This document shows positions 9,770-18,683 of a DNA stretch of 64,000 nt, piece after piece. The notes beneath the pieces were generated by a model. It made no database searches and was not told the origin of the DNA. It saw nothing but the letters and a program-made list of their open reading frames with translations. Numbering within the stretch: position 1 is the stretch's first letter; every line of letters starts with the position of its first letter. The stretch is from assembly GCF_006442975.2 (NCBI RefSeq), contig NZ_CP083955.1, forward strand, positions 124,001 through 188,000. Reading direction: 5' to 3'. The stretch comes from Mesorhizobium sp. B2-1-1. Its GTDB lineage: Bacteria; Pseudomonadota; Alphaproteobacteria; Rhizobiales; Rhizobiaceae. The position numbers and the translations under genes were made by a program.

Positions 9770-10093
9770 ATGGCCATGGACGGCAAAACCCTCGCTCGCG
9801 CGGTGGCTGTGATCTTTGTCGCGGCCGCCCTCTCGGCGGCCGCGCTCGGTATGAGCCGGAAACAGAATAAGCTGGCGGGCGAGGGCGCGCACACAAGCGC
9901 AGGCTTGATGCCGAACCCGCTTCGCGAGGGTCTGCGCCGTTGCCAGGTCCTCGGCGAGGCTGCCCTGCGTGACGATGGATGCGCGCGGCTATGGGCCGAA
10001 CAGCGCGATCGCTTCCTCGGCCTGAAACAGCCATCGGGGCCTTCGATAGGCGAGCCCGACGCGCCAGATGCAGCCCTGCACGAGGCCCGATAG
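9770..10093 (+). CDS. trbK: Putative entry exclusion protein TrbK-alt
   Basis: 107 aa, between trbJ and trbL where TrbK is always found. The N-terminus has one hydrophobic segment (about 9-27). The mature part contains the RCQ...GDDGCARLWAE-like pattern seen in the TrbK-alt form (here RRCQVLGEAALRDDGCARLW). It lacks a lipobox, unlike RP4 TrbK. Entry exclusion blocks redundant transfer between cells already carrying the element. The assignment rests on position and the short conserved C-terminal pattern. Confidence 0.82.
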   Translation: MAMDGKTLARAVAVIFVAAALSAAALGMSRKQNKLAGEGAHTSAGLMPNPLREGLRRCQVLGEAALRDDGCARLWAEQRDRFLGLKQPSGPSIGEPDAPDAALHEAR

Positions 10094-10095
10094 AT

Positions 10096-11445
10096 ATGGG
10101 CAATACTGGCGTCATCGACCAATTCCTGGCGACTTTCACCCGCTACATCGACAGCGGTTTCGGCCTGCTCGGCGGCGAGGTCGCCTTCGTCGCCACCACG
10201 CTGATCGTCATCGACGTGACGCTCGCCGCGCTCTTCTGGAGCTGGGGCGCTGATGACGACATTCTTGCGCGGCTTGTCAAGAAGACGCTCTTCGTCGGTG
10301 TCTTTGCCTATCTGATATCCAACTGGAACGGTCTCGCCCAGATCGTATTCGAGAGTTTTTCCGGTCTTGGCCTGAAGGCGAGTGGAACCGGTTTCTCGGC
10401 TCAGGACCTGCTGCACCCCGGCAAGGTGGCGCAAACCGGTCTCGATGCGGGACGGCCATTGCTCGAGGCGATCTCAGGTTTGATGGGCTACGTCTCCTTC
10501 TTTGAAAACTTCATCCAGATCGTCTGCCTTCTATTCGCCTGGTCACTGGTCCTGCTTGCCTTCTTCATCTTGGCGGTACAGCTCTTCGTAACGCTGATCG
10601 AATTCAAGCTGGCGACGCTGGCCGGTTTTGTGCTGATCCCCTTTGGCCTCTTCGGCAAGACAGCCTTCATGGCCGAGCGCGTCCTTGGCAACGTCATCTC
10701 ATCGGGCATCAAGGTGCTGGTGCTGGCCGTCGTCATCGGCATTGGCTCGACCCTGTTCGGCGAGTTCACTCAAGGGTTCGGCGGCGAAAACCCCACCATC
10801 GATCAAGCTATGGCAATCGTGCTGGCTGCATTGTCGCTTCTCGGTCTCGGCATCTTCGGCCCGGGCATCGCCAACGGCATCGTCTCTGGCGGACCGCAAC
10901 TCGGTGCGGGTGCCGCCGTCGGTACAGGCCTGGCCGCAGGCGGCATGGTGCTTGCCACGGGCGGCACCGCAAGCCTCGCAGCCCGCGGCGGCTCGGCGGC
11001 TTTCTCCGCAGGCAGCTCCATTGTGCGTGGCGGCTCGATTGCAGGCGCGTCGGGCCAGGGTGACACCGCAGCTGCCGCCTCCGCCCTGGGCGGCGGCGTT
11101 GGCAGCGGCGGTGTTTCGCAAAATGGCTCGCCGCTCAGGCGCGCCGCCGCGCGTGCCGGTGAATCCGTGCAATCGGCCTCCTCGGCTAGCCCACGGTCCG
11201 CCAACGCGGAACGCGGTGAGACCGCGACAGCGGGGACGGTTAGGGGCAATGCCGAACGCGCAAGCGACCCTCCCGTCTCCCGCGCGGCCGGCGCGGGCGA
11301 AGTGGCACAAAATACACCCGACTGGGCCAAGCGCATGCAGCGGTCCCAGCGCCTGTCGCACGGCGTCCAAACCGCTGCCCACGCAGTTCGCGCTGGCGAC
11401 GGCCATGGCAGCGGTAGTTCCGTTTCTCTCTCCGAAGGCAAATGA
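10096..11445 (+). CDS. trbL: Conjugal transfer protein TrbL (VirB6-like)
   Basis: 449 aa polytopic inner-membrane channel component starting at the ATG at 10096, 2 bases after trbK. The first 290 residues hold about six transmembrane segments. From about residue 290 the protein becomes an Ala/Gly/Ser-rich low-complexity tail, which is normal for TrbL. An earlier in-frame start at 9979 lies inside trbK and is not supported. VirB6/TrbL proteins form the membrane-spanning core of the DNA translocation path. Confidence 0.93.
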   Translation: MGNTGVIDQFLATFTRYIDSGFGLLGGEVAFVATTLIVIDVTLAALFWSWGADDDILARLVKKTLFVGVFAYLISNWNGLAQIVFESFSGLGLKASGTGFSAQDLLHPGKVAQTGLDAGRPLLEAISGLMGYVSFFENFIQIVCLLFAWSLVLLAFFILAVQLFVTLIEFKLATLAGFVLIPFGLFGKTAFMAERVLGNVISSGIKVLVLAVVIGIGSTLFGEFTQGFGGENPTIDQAMAIVLAALSLLGLGIFGPGIANGIVSGGPQLGAGAAVGTGLAAGGMVLATGGTASLAARGGSAAFSAGSSIVRGGSIAGASGQGDTAAAASALGGGVGSGGVSQNGSPLRRAAARAGESVQSASSASPRSANAERGETATAGTVRGNAERASDPPVSRAAGAGEVAQNTPDWAKRMQRSQRLSHGVQTAAHAVRAGDGHGSGSSVSLSEGK

Positions 11446-11448
11446 CCC

Positions 11449-12138
11449 ATGAACATCTTTCGACGGCCCGCCACCCACTACGGCAAGGCGCCCCAGCCCG
11501 AGACTTCATACCAGAAGGCCGCGCAAGTCTGGGACGACCGCATCGGCTCTGCTCGCGTGCAGGCCAGAAGCTGGCGCTTAATGGCCTTCGGGTCATTGAT
11601 CCTGTCGGCCGGCCTGGCCGCCACGCTCGTTTCGCAATCACTGCGAGGGACGGTGATCCCTTGGGTGGTGCAGGTTGACACGCTCGGACAGGCGCAGGCA
11701 CTCGCGCCCGCCACCTCGGACTATAGGCCAACCGACCCGCAAATTGCGTGGCATCTCGCCCGTTTCATCGAGCAGGTCCGCTCCATCCCGGCCGATCCGA
11801 TCGTCGTGCGCCAGAACTGGATGCGCGCCTACGAATGGACCACCGACGGGGGCGCCGCGGCACTCAACGACTATGCCCGTGTCAACGACCCCTTCTCCAG
11901 GGTGGGCAAGCAGCAGGTCTCCGTCGATGTCTCGTCCGTCATTCGTGCCTCGGCGGACTCCTTTCGCGTCGCCTGGGCCGAACGTCATTACGAGGATGGC
12001 CAGCTCTCCACCAGCGAGCGATGGACAGCCATTCTGACAACCGTGATCCAGGCGCCACGCGACGCTGACCGGCTGCGGGCCAATCCGCTTGGCATATACG
12101 TCAACGCCATAAACTGGTCGCGGGAGATGAGCCAATGA
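11449..12138 (+). CDS. trbF: Conjugal transfer protein TrbF (VirB8-like)
   Basis: 229 aa bitopic inner-membrane protein. It has a short cytoplasmic N-terminus (FRRPATHYG), a membrane helix at about 46-63 and a periplasmic VirB8-like domain containing RPTDPQIAWHLARFI and the conserved NPLGIYVNAINWSRE ending. It nucleates the secretion channel together with TrbG and TrbI. The stop overlaps the trbG start. Confidence 0.94.
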   Translation: MNIFRRPATHYGKAPQPETSYQKAAQVWDDRIGSARVQARSWRLMAFGSLILSAGLAATLVSQSLRGTVIPWVVQVDTLGQAQALAPATSDYRPTDPQIAWHLARFIEQVRSIPADPIVVRQNWMRAYEWTTDGGAAALNDYARVNDPFSRVGKQQVSVDVSSVIRASADSFRVAWAERHYEDGQLSTSERWTAILTTVIQAPRDADRLRANPLGIYVNAINWSREMSQ

Positions 12139-13190
12139 ACCAGCCATTCGGTATCATCGCCACTCCAGCTTTGAGAAAGTCGGCGTTTGCCGCGGTGTTG
12201 TTGTCGGGCTGGCTACTTGCCGGTTGCGCCACACCGCAGAAACCACCTCAGATCTCCTATGACGCCTCCGTGCCGCCTTTGCCTGCCGCTCCGGTGGCCG
12301 CACTCGATGAGAGACCCAAACCGCTGCACGTTCCACCAGGGTGGGTCCCGGCCCGCGGCGGCGCGGCCGGCAGCACGCCGGTGGCGCGCGTCGAGAACGC
12401 GAACGCGGCGGCGCGGGTCCAGCCGCGTCGTGAGGGTTATTACAACGCCATTCAGATTTATCCTTGGAGTGAAGGAGCCCTTTATCAGGTCTATGCCGCT
12501 CCAGGACAGATAACGGACATCGCGCTTGAGCCCGGCGAAAGCCTGACCGGCGAAGGTCCGATCGCGGCGGGCGATACCGCGCGCTGGATCATCGGTGACA
12601 CCGAAAGCGGAGCGGGCGTCTCCAGGCGCGTCCATGTGCTGGTCAAGCCTTCGCGTCCGGACATCAACACCAATCTCGTCATCACCACCGACCGGCGCAG
12701 CTACATGATCGAGCTGCAATCGGGCGAGGAGCCTTACATGCCCGCCGTGTCATGGGCCTATCCCGCGGCGCCGGCCGGACAAGCGCGCGCGATCCCCGCG
12801 ACACCGGTGATTCCCGCCATCACCGCACGCAATTATCGTTATGGTTTCACCGGCGACGCGGCCCCGTGGCGGCCCGTCAGCGTCTATGACGACGGCAGGC
12901 GGGCCTACGTCGAGTTTCCACGCGGGATCGTGCAAGGCGAGATGCCGCCCATCTTCGTCATAGGCCCGGACGGCGAGGCCGAGATTGCCAACAGCCGCGT
13001 CTACCAGAACACCCTGATCGTCGACCGTCTCTTTGGCGCCGCGGAATTGCGGCTTGGCAGTGGCAAGCGGCAACAGACCGTCAGGATCGTCCGCACCGAT
13101 GCCACGAGGAGAGGTCTGTGGATGTCAGGCACCAATGCGGCGCCGAGTGCAAAGAACGCATTTCGTCAAAGGGGAGGGGAACAATCATGA
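12135..13190 (+). CDS. trbG: Conjugal transfer outer-membrane lipoprotein TrbG (VirB9-like)
   Basis: 351 aa. A lipobox (LLAGC, C31) marks it as a lipoprotein. A proline-rich linker leads to the VirB9/CagX-type beta domain, with YPWSEGALYQVYAAPGQ, the region DINTNLVITTDRRSY and FPRGIVQGEMPPIFVIG. TrbG/VirB9 builds the outer-membrane core ring with TrbI. It overlaps trbF upstream and trbI downstream by four bases each. Confidence 0.95.
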   Translation: MNQPFGIIATPALRKSAFAAVLLSGWLLAGCATPQKPPQISYDASVPPLPAAPVAALDERPKPLHVPPGWVPARGGAAGSTPVARVENANAAARVQPRREGYYNAIQIYPWSEGALYQVYAAPGQITDIALEPGESLTGEGPIAAGDTARWIIGDTESGAGVSRRVHVLVKPSRPDINTNLVITTDRRSYMIELQSGEEPYMPAVSWAYPAAPAGQARAIPATPVIPAITARNYRYGFTGDAAPWRPVSVYDDGRRAYVEFPRGIVQGEMPPIFVIGPDGEAEIANSRVYQNTLIVDRLFGAAELRLGSGKRQQTVRIVRTDATRRGLWMSGTNAAPSAKNAFRQRGGEQS

Positions 13191-14344
13191 GCGAGAACGA
13201 AATCCCGGCTGCCCCCATGCAGCTTCGCGCCGATCCGCCGCGCGTCACGCGCTTGTCGCGCAAGGTGCTTGCCGGCATCGGCTTATGTGCATCGCTTGGC
13301 GTCGGCGGCGCGCTGATCTACGCGCTTCGGACGAGTGAAACCGGCAGGCATGGCGACGAGCTCTACTCGACGTCCAACAGGCAGCCCGCCGAGGGACTGG
13401 CCAGCCTGCCGCGCGACTATACTGGCCCTGTTCTTGGACCGCCGCTGCCTGGCGATCTTGGCCGGCCGATGCTTGATGCCCAGAACAAGGGACAGCCCGT
13501 CGTGCCGCCTACGATCGCAACGCCGATGGTTGATGAAGCCGAACAGCGCCGGCGGGCCGAAGAGGAGGCGGCCCGAACGTCGCGTGTTTTCTTCCAGACG
13601 GGGCAGTCAATCGCGGCATTGGCCGAAACCCCGCCCGCAGGAACTTCCCCGCCGAACCTTGGCGGCCCCGACCTTGCCGGTCAGATCGGCCAGTCGACCA
13701 CGCAAGACCGCCAGCTCGGCTTTCTGAATGCGGCCGCTGATCGGCGCACCGTGGCGCCGGATCGCGTCACGCCGCCGGCGTCGCCCTATGTGCTCCAAGC
13801 AGGGGCCGTCATCCCGGCGGCCCTCATCACCGGTATCCGTTCCGATCTGCCCGGTCAGATCACCGCCCAGGTGATCGAAAATGTCTATGACAGTCCGACG
13901 GGTCGCTCGCTGCTGATCCCGCAAGGCACGCGTGTCATTGGCCAGTACGACAATGGCGTCGGCTTCGGCCAGCGGCGCGTGCTGCTTGTCTGGAACAGGC
14001 TGGTCTTTCCCAACGGACGCTCCATTGTTCTTGAACGCCAGCCTGGCACTGACGCCCAAGGCTATGCCGGCCTTGAGGACGGCGTCGACTACCATTGGGC
14101 CGAGCTGTTCAAGGCGGCCGCACTCACCACCATTCTCAGCGTTGGCGCGGAGGCCGGCTCGTCCGGCCAGGAAGGTGACATCGTGCGCGCCTTGCGCAGC
14201 GGCGCCTCCGACAGCCTCAGCCAGATGGGCCAGCAGATCGTCCAGCGCCAACTCAACATCGCACCCACACTGACGATACGGCCTGGCGTCAATGTGCGTG
14301 TCGTCGTTACGCGCGATCTCGTGCTCGAACCCTACGGAGGCTGA
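13187..14344 (+). CDS. trbI: Conjugal transfer protein TrbI (VirB10-like)
   Basis: 385 aa from the ATG at 13187, preceded by a strong GGGGAGGGG ribosome site and overlapping the trbG stop. A cytoplasmic N-terminus is followed by one membrane helix (about 24-43), a proline-rich periplasmic stretch, and the C-terminal VirB10 barrel domain (from about residue 195, VIPAALITGIRSDLPGQ, GTRVIGQYD, GVNVRVVVTRDLVLEPY). It spans the envelope and transmits energy to the outer pore. Confidence 0.95.
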   Translation: MSENEIPAAPMQLRADPPRVTRLSRKVLAGIGLCASLGVGGALIYALRTSETGRHGDELYSTSNRQPAEGLASLPRDYTGPVLGPPLPGDLGRPMLDAQNKGQPVVPPTIATPMVDEAEQRRRAEEEAARTSRVFFQTGQSIAALAETPPAGTSPPNLGGPDLAGQIGQSTTQDRQLGFLNAAADRRTVAPDRVTPPASPYVLQAGAVIPAALITGIRSDLPGQITAQVIENVYDSPTGRSLLIPQGTRVIGQYDNGVGFGQRRVLLVWNRLVFPNGRSIVLERQPGTDAQGYAGLEDGVDYHWAELFKAAALTTILSVGAEAGSSGQEGDIVRALRSGASDSLSQMGQQIVQRQLNIAPTLTIRPGVNVRVVVTRDLVLEPYGG

Positions 14345-14346
14345 AA

Positions 14347-14571
14347 ATGGCCAATCTGAAACTCGGTCCGATTGCAGACGACAAGCCGGTTAAGGTCACA
14401 GTGGAACTGCCGGCGCCGCTGCACCGCGATCTGTCCAGATATGCTGAGATCCTTGGCCGCGACGGGGGTCAGCCTTCCACTGATCCTCTTCGCCTGATTG
14501 TGCCCATGCTTGAGCGATTTATCGCGACCGATCGGGGCTTTGCTAGAGCCAAGCGGGAGCGGAAAGGTTGA
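14347..14571 (+). CDS. DUF2274 domain-containing protein, last gene of trb operon
   Basis: 74 aa starting 2 bases after the trbI stop. It has a VTVELPAPLHRDLSRYAEIL segment and a LIVPMLERFIATDRGFARAKR tail, typical of the small DUF2274 proteins that follow trbI in many trb operons. The beta-helix pattern hints at a ribbon-helix-helix-like fold, so a regulatory role is possible but unproven. No terminator with a convincing T-run was seen downstream. Confidence 0.85.
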   Translation: MANLKLGPIADDKPVKVTVELPAPLHRDLSRYAEILGRDGGQPSTDPLRLIVPMLERFIATDRGFARAKRERKG

Positions 14572-14592
14572 GGGCCACCTCTGCCGCCAAGG

Positions 14593-15005
14593 TTAAAACT
14601 TTGTAATGCTGTAGCACGACTGCAAAACTGCGTGGGAGGTGTCAACTCGTGGGGAGCTGACGGGCAGCGGCTTCCGCAGTGTCCTCGGGTCTGGTGTTGA
14701 GGCGGCGTTAGGCGCCGCCTTGTGGATGATGTTCACAACGGTTTCGAACAAGGGTAGCCCCTTGGGCGGCAGCCTAGGCCGCCACCGATCACCACGCAAT
14801 CGTACGTCGCATTGCTCAGCGCTCCTTTGAGTGCGGCATCGGGCGTAATCATGCAGGTGTCACCCTGCCAGCCCCGTTCCTCGATTTTCGCCACGCCCAA
14901 AGCGATCCCAGCGTTGATTTTTTCGGCATTGAAGCCGGGCGGCAAGGACGGGTCCGAGAAGTCGACGGTTTCAGGTTTCTGGCCGGCAAACAGTATTCGC
15001 GTCAT
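14593..15005 (-). pseudogene. Broken conserved hypothetical protein
   Basis: Minus-strand gene starting at the ATG at 15005 (MTRILFAGQKPETV...). The first frame runs to ...YDCVVIGGG and then leaves the family sequence. The neighbouring frame continues naturally with PPKGLPLFETVVNIIHKAAP. Restoring one base at about 14771-14778 would join the two. The shape (a valine-rich strand ending in GGG) suggests a small Rossmann-like fold, but no function is known to me. It sits in the decayed zone between the trb operon and the stress island. Confidence 0.55.
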
Positions 15006-15453
15006 TGAAACACTCCATGAAGTTTCGGGTTTCCGAAAGTGGCCGTATGTCTTCGGCGACAAGGGTGCGAAGGCCGGATCTTGTTCGGGTCGAGGCAACG
15101 AGTATCCACGCAGAGACGCAGCCCTTGTGCTAGGAGTAGCCGCCCTCCCGTTTTGTGCAGAACCATAGGTGGCGGCCGGCCCGAAGGTTCGGAACGGGCA
15201 CACGCCTTTTTGTCGTATTTTATGGCAATGTCAGCCACTCAGTGATTAATCCAGATTGGTCATCTCCGATTGACATCGTGTTCTCGCCAAGAATCACAGC
15301 CGAACCAGATTGATTGCCGCCCGATGCTGCAGTGCGGTCGGCGGATTGGCGGGGCTTGTTCGAGCGCGCTCAGAGACCGATTGAAAACGCCTTGAACGGT
15401 GCGATCGCACGTAATTCAAGCTTGGGATGTGGACCCGAGCGACGCGTGGCCGG
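15006..15453. other. Non-coding or degenerate DNA before the IS remnant
   Basis: About 450 bases with only short unsupported open frames on either strand. The left end of the IS5-type element should lie here, but I could not identify its terminal inverted repeat or a target-site duplication. Confidence 0.4.
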
Positions 15454-15825
15454 ATGGCCGACGTCGAGAAGAAGACCAAGCGTTATCCGTCCGATCTGAC
15501 GGATGAGGAATGGTCGCGGATACAACCGTTCCTGCCGGGCGCGTCCATGACCGGGCGGCGCGTGGCGAGGGACCTGCGCGAGTCTTGAACGCGATCCGCT
15601 ACATGGCCCGACCGGGTGGCGGCTGGCGCATGCTGCCGAAGGATTTCCCGCCCTGGCAGACCGTCTACTGGTGGTGCCGCAGCTTCGTGCGCCGTTTCAG
15701 TTCAAGACAATCCACGATGTGGCGCTGATGCTGGACCGTGAACGGGAGGGTCGCGAGGCGAGCCCGTCGGGAGGCGTCCTCGACGTCAGTCGGTCAAAGG
15801 TCCGGAAGCCCCGAAATGACATGGA
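15454..15825 (+). mobile_element. IS5-family transposase remnant
   Basis: From the ATG at 15454 the DNA encodes an IS5-type transposase N-terminus: [10 protein letters not shown], then an in-frame TGA at 15586. In the next frame comes [23 protein letters not shown], then after another shift [14 protein letters not shown] and GGVLD. These pieces line up as one protein if single bases are restored at about 15582 and 15690. Family similarity stops near 15825, so the catalytic C-terminal two thirds are missing. It is a dead, truncated element in the junction between the conjugation module and the metabolic island. Confidence 0.8.
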
Positions 15826-16009
15826 TCGCGGTGACCGCCGGTGCCATCGTTGCGTCGTCTTCCGCTTGGGCATTGACGTCTGACAAGAGACAACATTCGC
15901 TCCAAAATAGCGACAGGTTTTCGCCCATGCAATTGAGCCAGCGCAGCGACGGCGGGCGACACGATGTCGGCGTGGGCGCCGACGCGGATCTCGTCCAGTG
16001 GTCACGCAT
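15826..16009. other. Unassigned sequence upstream of first stress operon
   Basis: No supported gene on either strand. It leads into the FixK-type box at 16010 and the universal stress protein start at 16101. Confidence 0.35.
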
Positions 16010-16023
16010 TTGCGGTGGATCAA
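16010..16023 (+). promoter_or_regulatory. FixK/FNR-type box upstream of USP-MBL-xfp-ackA
   Basis: TTGCGGTGGATCAA fits the FixK consensus TTG(A/C)-N6-(T/G)CAA with no mismatch. It is 77 bases before the universal stress protein start and could drive the whole run down to ackA. Confidence 0.65.
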
Positions 16024-16100
16024 AGCCGGGCTCGCCCACCGCGACTACCAATACCACGCAAGTTGGCCATCCGGGCCGGCATCAATGGAGGCGAAAACCG

Positions 16101-16937
16101 ATGAAGCTAATGGCAGTTCTTTGTCTGGCGACGTATCCGGACGCAAATGCTGGGGCAGTGGCCGTAAACGCTGTTGCCGTCGCCAAGCAGATCGGAGCGG
16201 CGCTTCATGCCGTCGCCATCAATGTCGATATTCCCGACGTTTCAAATGCGCTCTCAACCTACCTCCTCGACCTCCCCTACAAGATAGCGGAAGCTGAGGC
16301 GACAAGCCGCAAGCACGGCAAAGCTCTGCTTGAGGCGGTTGCCAATGAGGCCTCATCAGGTGCGGTGATCCTGTCCGCCCAGGAGATCGCAGCGCCACTG
16401 GCCCTGATGGGAGATGTTGCCGCAGAGCACTCCCGCTATTTCGACACCTGCCTTGTCGGCTGGGCGCCCGCCAACCAGACGGCACGGACGCTGGCCGAGG
16501 CGACAGTCTTCGGCTCCGGTAGGCCGACCGTTCTTCTTCCCGATTCCACGAAGGTGGAACCCTTTGAACATGTCGTTATCGCCTGGGATGGCAGCCGAGT
16601 GGCCGCAAGGGCTGTTGCAGACGCGCGGGCGTTTCTCGAACGTGCCTCAATGGTTACGGTTGTGACCGTCACCGACGAGAAGCCGCTTCCGGGGCAAGGC
16701 ATTGGCGAGCGCCTTGCTTCGGGCTTGAGGGCGCGTGGTCTGATGGCCGAGGCGGTCTCGATCCAGGCACAGGACCGTTCGGTCGCGACTGCACTGCAGG
16801 AGCATGCCCTCAAAATCGGCGGCAAGCTTCTGGTCATGGGCGGATATGGCCATTCTCGTGTCAGGGATTTCGTGCTCGGTGGCGCTACGGACGGGGTGCT
16901 TGCCGATCTGCGCCTGCCTGTCCTGCTCTCCCACTAG
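16101..16937 (+). CDS. Universal stress protein, tandem-domain
   Basis: 278 aa from the ATG at 16101; the open frame extends upstream without family support. It is a cytoplasmic tandem UspA-type protein. The second domain (about 150-278) has the strand-1 VVIAWDGSRVAARA motif and the ATP-binding GGYGHSRVRDFVLGG signature (G-x2-G-x9-G). The first domain is degenerate. Such proteins bind nucleotides and help survival under growth arrest or low oxygen. It is the first gene after a FixK-type box and is followed 11 bases later by a metallo-hydrolase. Confidence 0.9.
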   Translation: MKLMAVLCLATYPDANAGAVAVNAVAVAKQIGAALHAVAINVDIPDVSNALSTYLLDLPYKIAEAEATSRKHGKALLEAVANEASSGAVILSAQEIAAPLALMGDVAAEHSRYFDTCLVGWAPANQTARTLAEATVFGSGRPTVLLPDSTKVEPFEHVVIAWDGSRVAARAVADARAFLERASMVTVVTVTDEKPLPGQGIGERLASGLRARGLMAEAVSIQAQDRSVATALQEHALKIGGKLLVMGGYGHSRVRDFVLGGATDGVLADLRLPVLLSH

Positions 16938-16948
16938 GGCGTGGCGAC

Positions 16949-18562
16949 ATGCAAGGCGCTCGCGGCACGGATCCTATCCTGCGCTTTCACGGCGCGGCCC
17001 ACGGCGTCACCGGCTCATGCTACGAGATCGAAACCTCCCGCTGGCGGGTTCTCGTCGATTGCGGCCTTTTCCAGGGATCGAAGTCGGAACGGGAACTTAA
17101 TTATGGCCAGTTTCCGTTCCCGCCGGAGACGATCGACGCTGTCATCCTGACGCATGCGCATATCGACCATAGTGGGCTGTTGGCGAAGCTGGTCAAGGAG
17201 GGCTTTTCCGGTCCCATCCATTCGACCCGCGCCACCATCGATCTCTGCTCAGTGATGCTGCCCGACGCGGCGCATATCCAGGAAATGGAAGTCGAACAGC
17301 TGAACAGACGCAACGCGCGGCGCGGTCGGCCGCTGGTCGAGCCGATCTACACTCTTTCAGATGCGGCCGCCTGCATGACCTTGTTCCGGGCCCTGGAATA
17401 TGGCGAATGGACAACCGTCGCCGAAGGCCTTCGGGCCCGCTTCTGGAACGCTGGTCACCTGCTCGGCTCTGCCTCGGTCGAACTTGAGATCGATCTGGAT
17501 CACCAGAAGAGACCCATGCGCATTCTGTTTTCAGGCGATATCGGGCCTGGACACAAGTTGCTGCAGACCGGCCCGGAAGGTCCGGCTGGGGTCGACTACC
17601 TGATCTGCGAATCGACCTATGGCGACCGCGAGCGCCCGGATGTATCGCCCGAGCAGCGGCGATCGCAGCTGGGTGACATCGTGCGTGGCGCCGCCGAGAC
17701 CGGCGGACCTCTCATCATTCCGTCCTTCGCCGTGGAGCGAACGCAGGAACTGCTGGTCGATCTCCATCTGCTCATGCGGACCGGTGCCGTGCCCTCCGCG
17801 CCGGTCTTTGTCGACTCGCCGCTGGCGACACGCGCCAGCGCGATTTTTGAGCGGCATGCCGACGAGATCGAACAGGGTGACGCGCTACGGCAGGCCCTCA
17901 ACTCGAAGGAGTTACGCTTTACCGAGACGGTGGAACAGAGCAAGGCGATCAATCGCCTGACCGGCTTCTTCGTGGTGATCGCTGCCAGCGGCATGTGCGA
18001 CGCGGGCCGGATCCGCCATCACCTCAAGGCCAATCTCTGGCGCCGGAATGCCACGGTGATGATCGCCGGCTACCAGGCCCAGGGCTCTCTAGGCAGGATC
18101 CTGCTCGACGGCGCTCGGCGCGTGCGCATCCAGGGCGAGGAGGTCGAGGTCAAGGCGCATGTCAGCCTGTTCGACCTCTATTCCGGTCATGCCGACGCAG
18201 CCGAACTGGTTGCGTGGGTCGCGTCCAGAGGTCCGGTAAGGCAGGCGGTGTTCCTCACCCATGGCGAGGAGGAAGGGCTGCGTGGCTTCAGCGAGCGGCT
18301 GCAATCGATTATGCCTGACGGCAGGATCATCACGCCGCGGCTGGATGATGCCTTCCAATTGACGTTCAGTGGCAGTCTGCCGGTCGAACTCAACCAGCCC
18401 CGCCGTCTGAGACCAGAAAGCGTTGCCCGCCTCGACTGGCACAACGACCTTTCCAGACTTCTCCTCGACATCAACGAAGCGGTCGGCGCTGCGGCCGACG
18501 AGCGGGGACGTGCGGCGGTCATCAGGCGCATGCGCCGCGCGCTCGACGGCAATGATGCTTAA
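16949..18562 (+). CDS. MBL-fold/beta-CASP metallo-hydrolase (RNA-processing type)
   Basis: 537 aa. The metallo-beta-lactamase zinc motif HAHIDH is at 69-74, with further ligands at the GHLLGS histidine and the SGDIG aspartate. A beta-CASP region follows (ESTYGDRE, IIPSFAVERTQELL, VDSPLA) and a C-terminal RMMBL part with SGHADAAEL and LTHGEEEG. This is the architecture of bacterial YSH1/CPSF-like exonucleases. In rhizobia such genes travel with phosphoketolase and stress proteins, so a role in RNA turnover under stress is inferred rather than shown. Confidence 0.9.
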   Translation: MQGARGTDPILRFHGAAHGVTGSCYEIETSRWRVLVDCGLFQGSKSERELNYGQFPFPPETIDAVILTHAHIDHSGLLAKLVKEGFSGPIHSTRATIDLCSVMLPDAAHIQEMEVEQLNRRNARRGRPLVEPIYTLSDAAACMTLFRALEYGEWTTVAEGLRARFWNAGHLLGSASVELEIDLDHQKRPMRILFSGDIGPGHKLLQTGPEGPAGVDYLICESTYGDRERPDVSPEQRRSQLGDIVRGAAETGGPLIIPSFAVERTQELLVDLHLLMRTGAVPSAPVFVDSPLATRASAIFERHADEIEQGDALRQALNSKELRFTETVEQSKAINRLTGFFVVIAASGMCDAGRIRHHLKANLWRRNATVMIAGYQAQGSLGRILLDGARRVRIQGEEVEVKAHVSLFDLYSGHADAAELVAWVASRGPVRQAVFLTHGEEEGLRGFSERLQSIMPDGRIITPRLDDAFQLTFSGSLPVELNQPRRLRPESVARLDWHNDLSRLLLDINEAVGAAADERGRAAVIRRMRRALDGNDA

Positions 18563-18683
18563 ATCCTGCGAAGAGATGCACTGAAACGCCGACGCGTTTG
18601 TGTTCCTTCGCTGCAGCTCGACGAAACACAGGCGCAAGTCGAAATCGCAAGACTCAAGACTGTCGCCAACAACGGAGCCAGAC

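Noticed and set aside
8871..10139. Minus-strand 422-codon open frame
   Set aside because: Antisense to trbE, trbJ and trbK, which have clear family identity; no motif on the antisense.
14701..14719. GC-rich hairpin (GGCGGCG/CGCCGCC) after the trb operon as a terminator
   Set aside because: No T-run follows, and the hairpin lies within the reading frame of the broken minus-strand gene.
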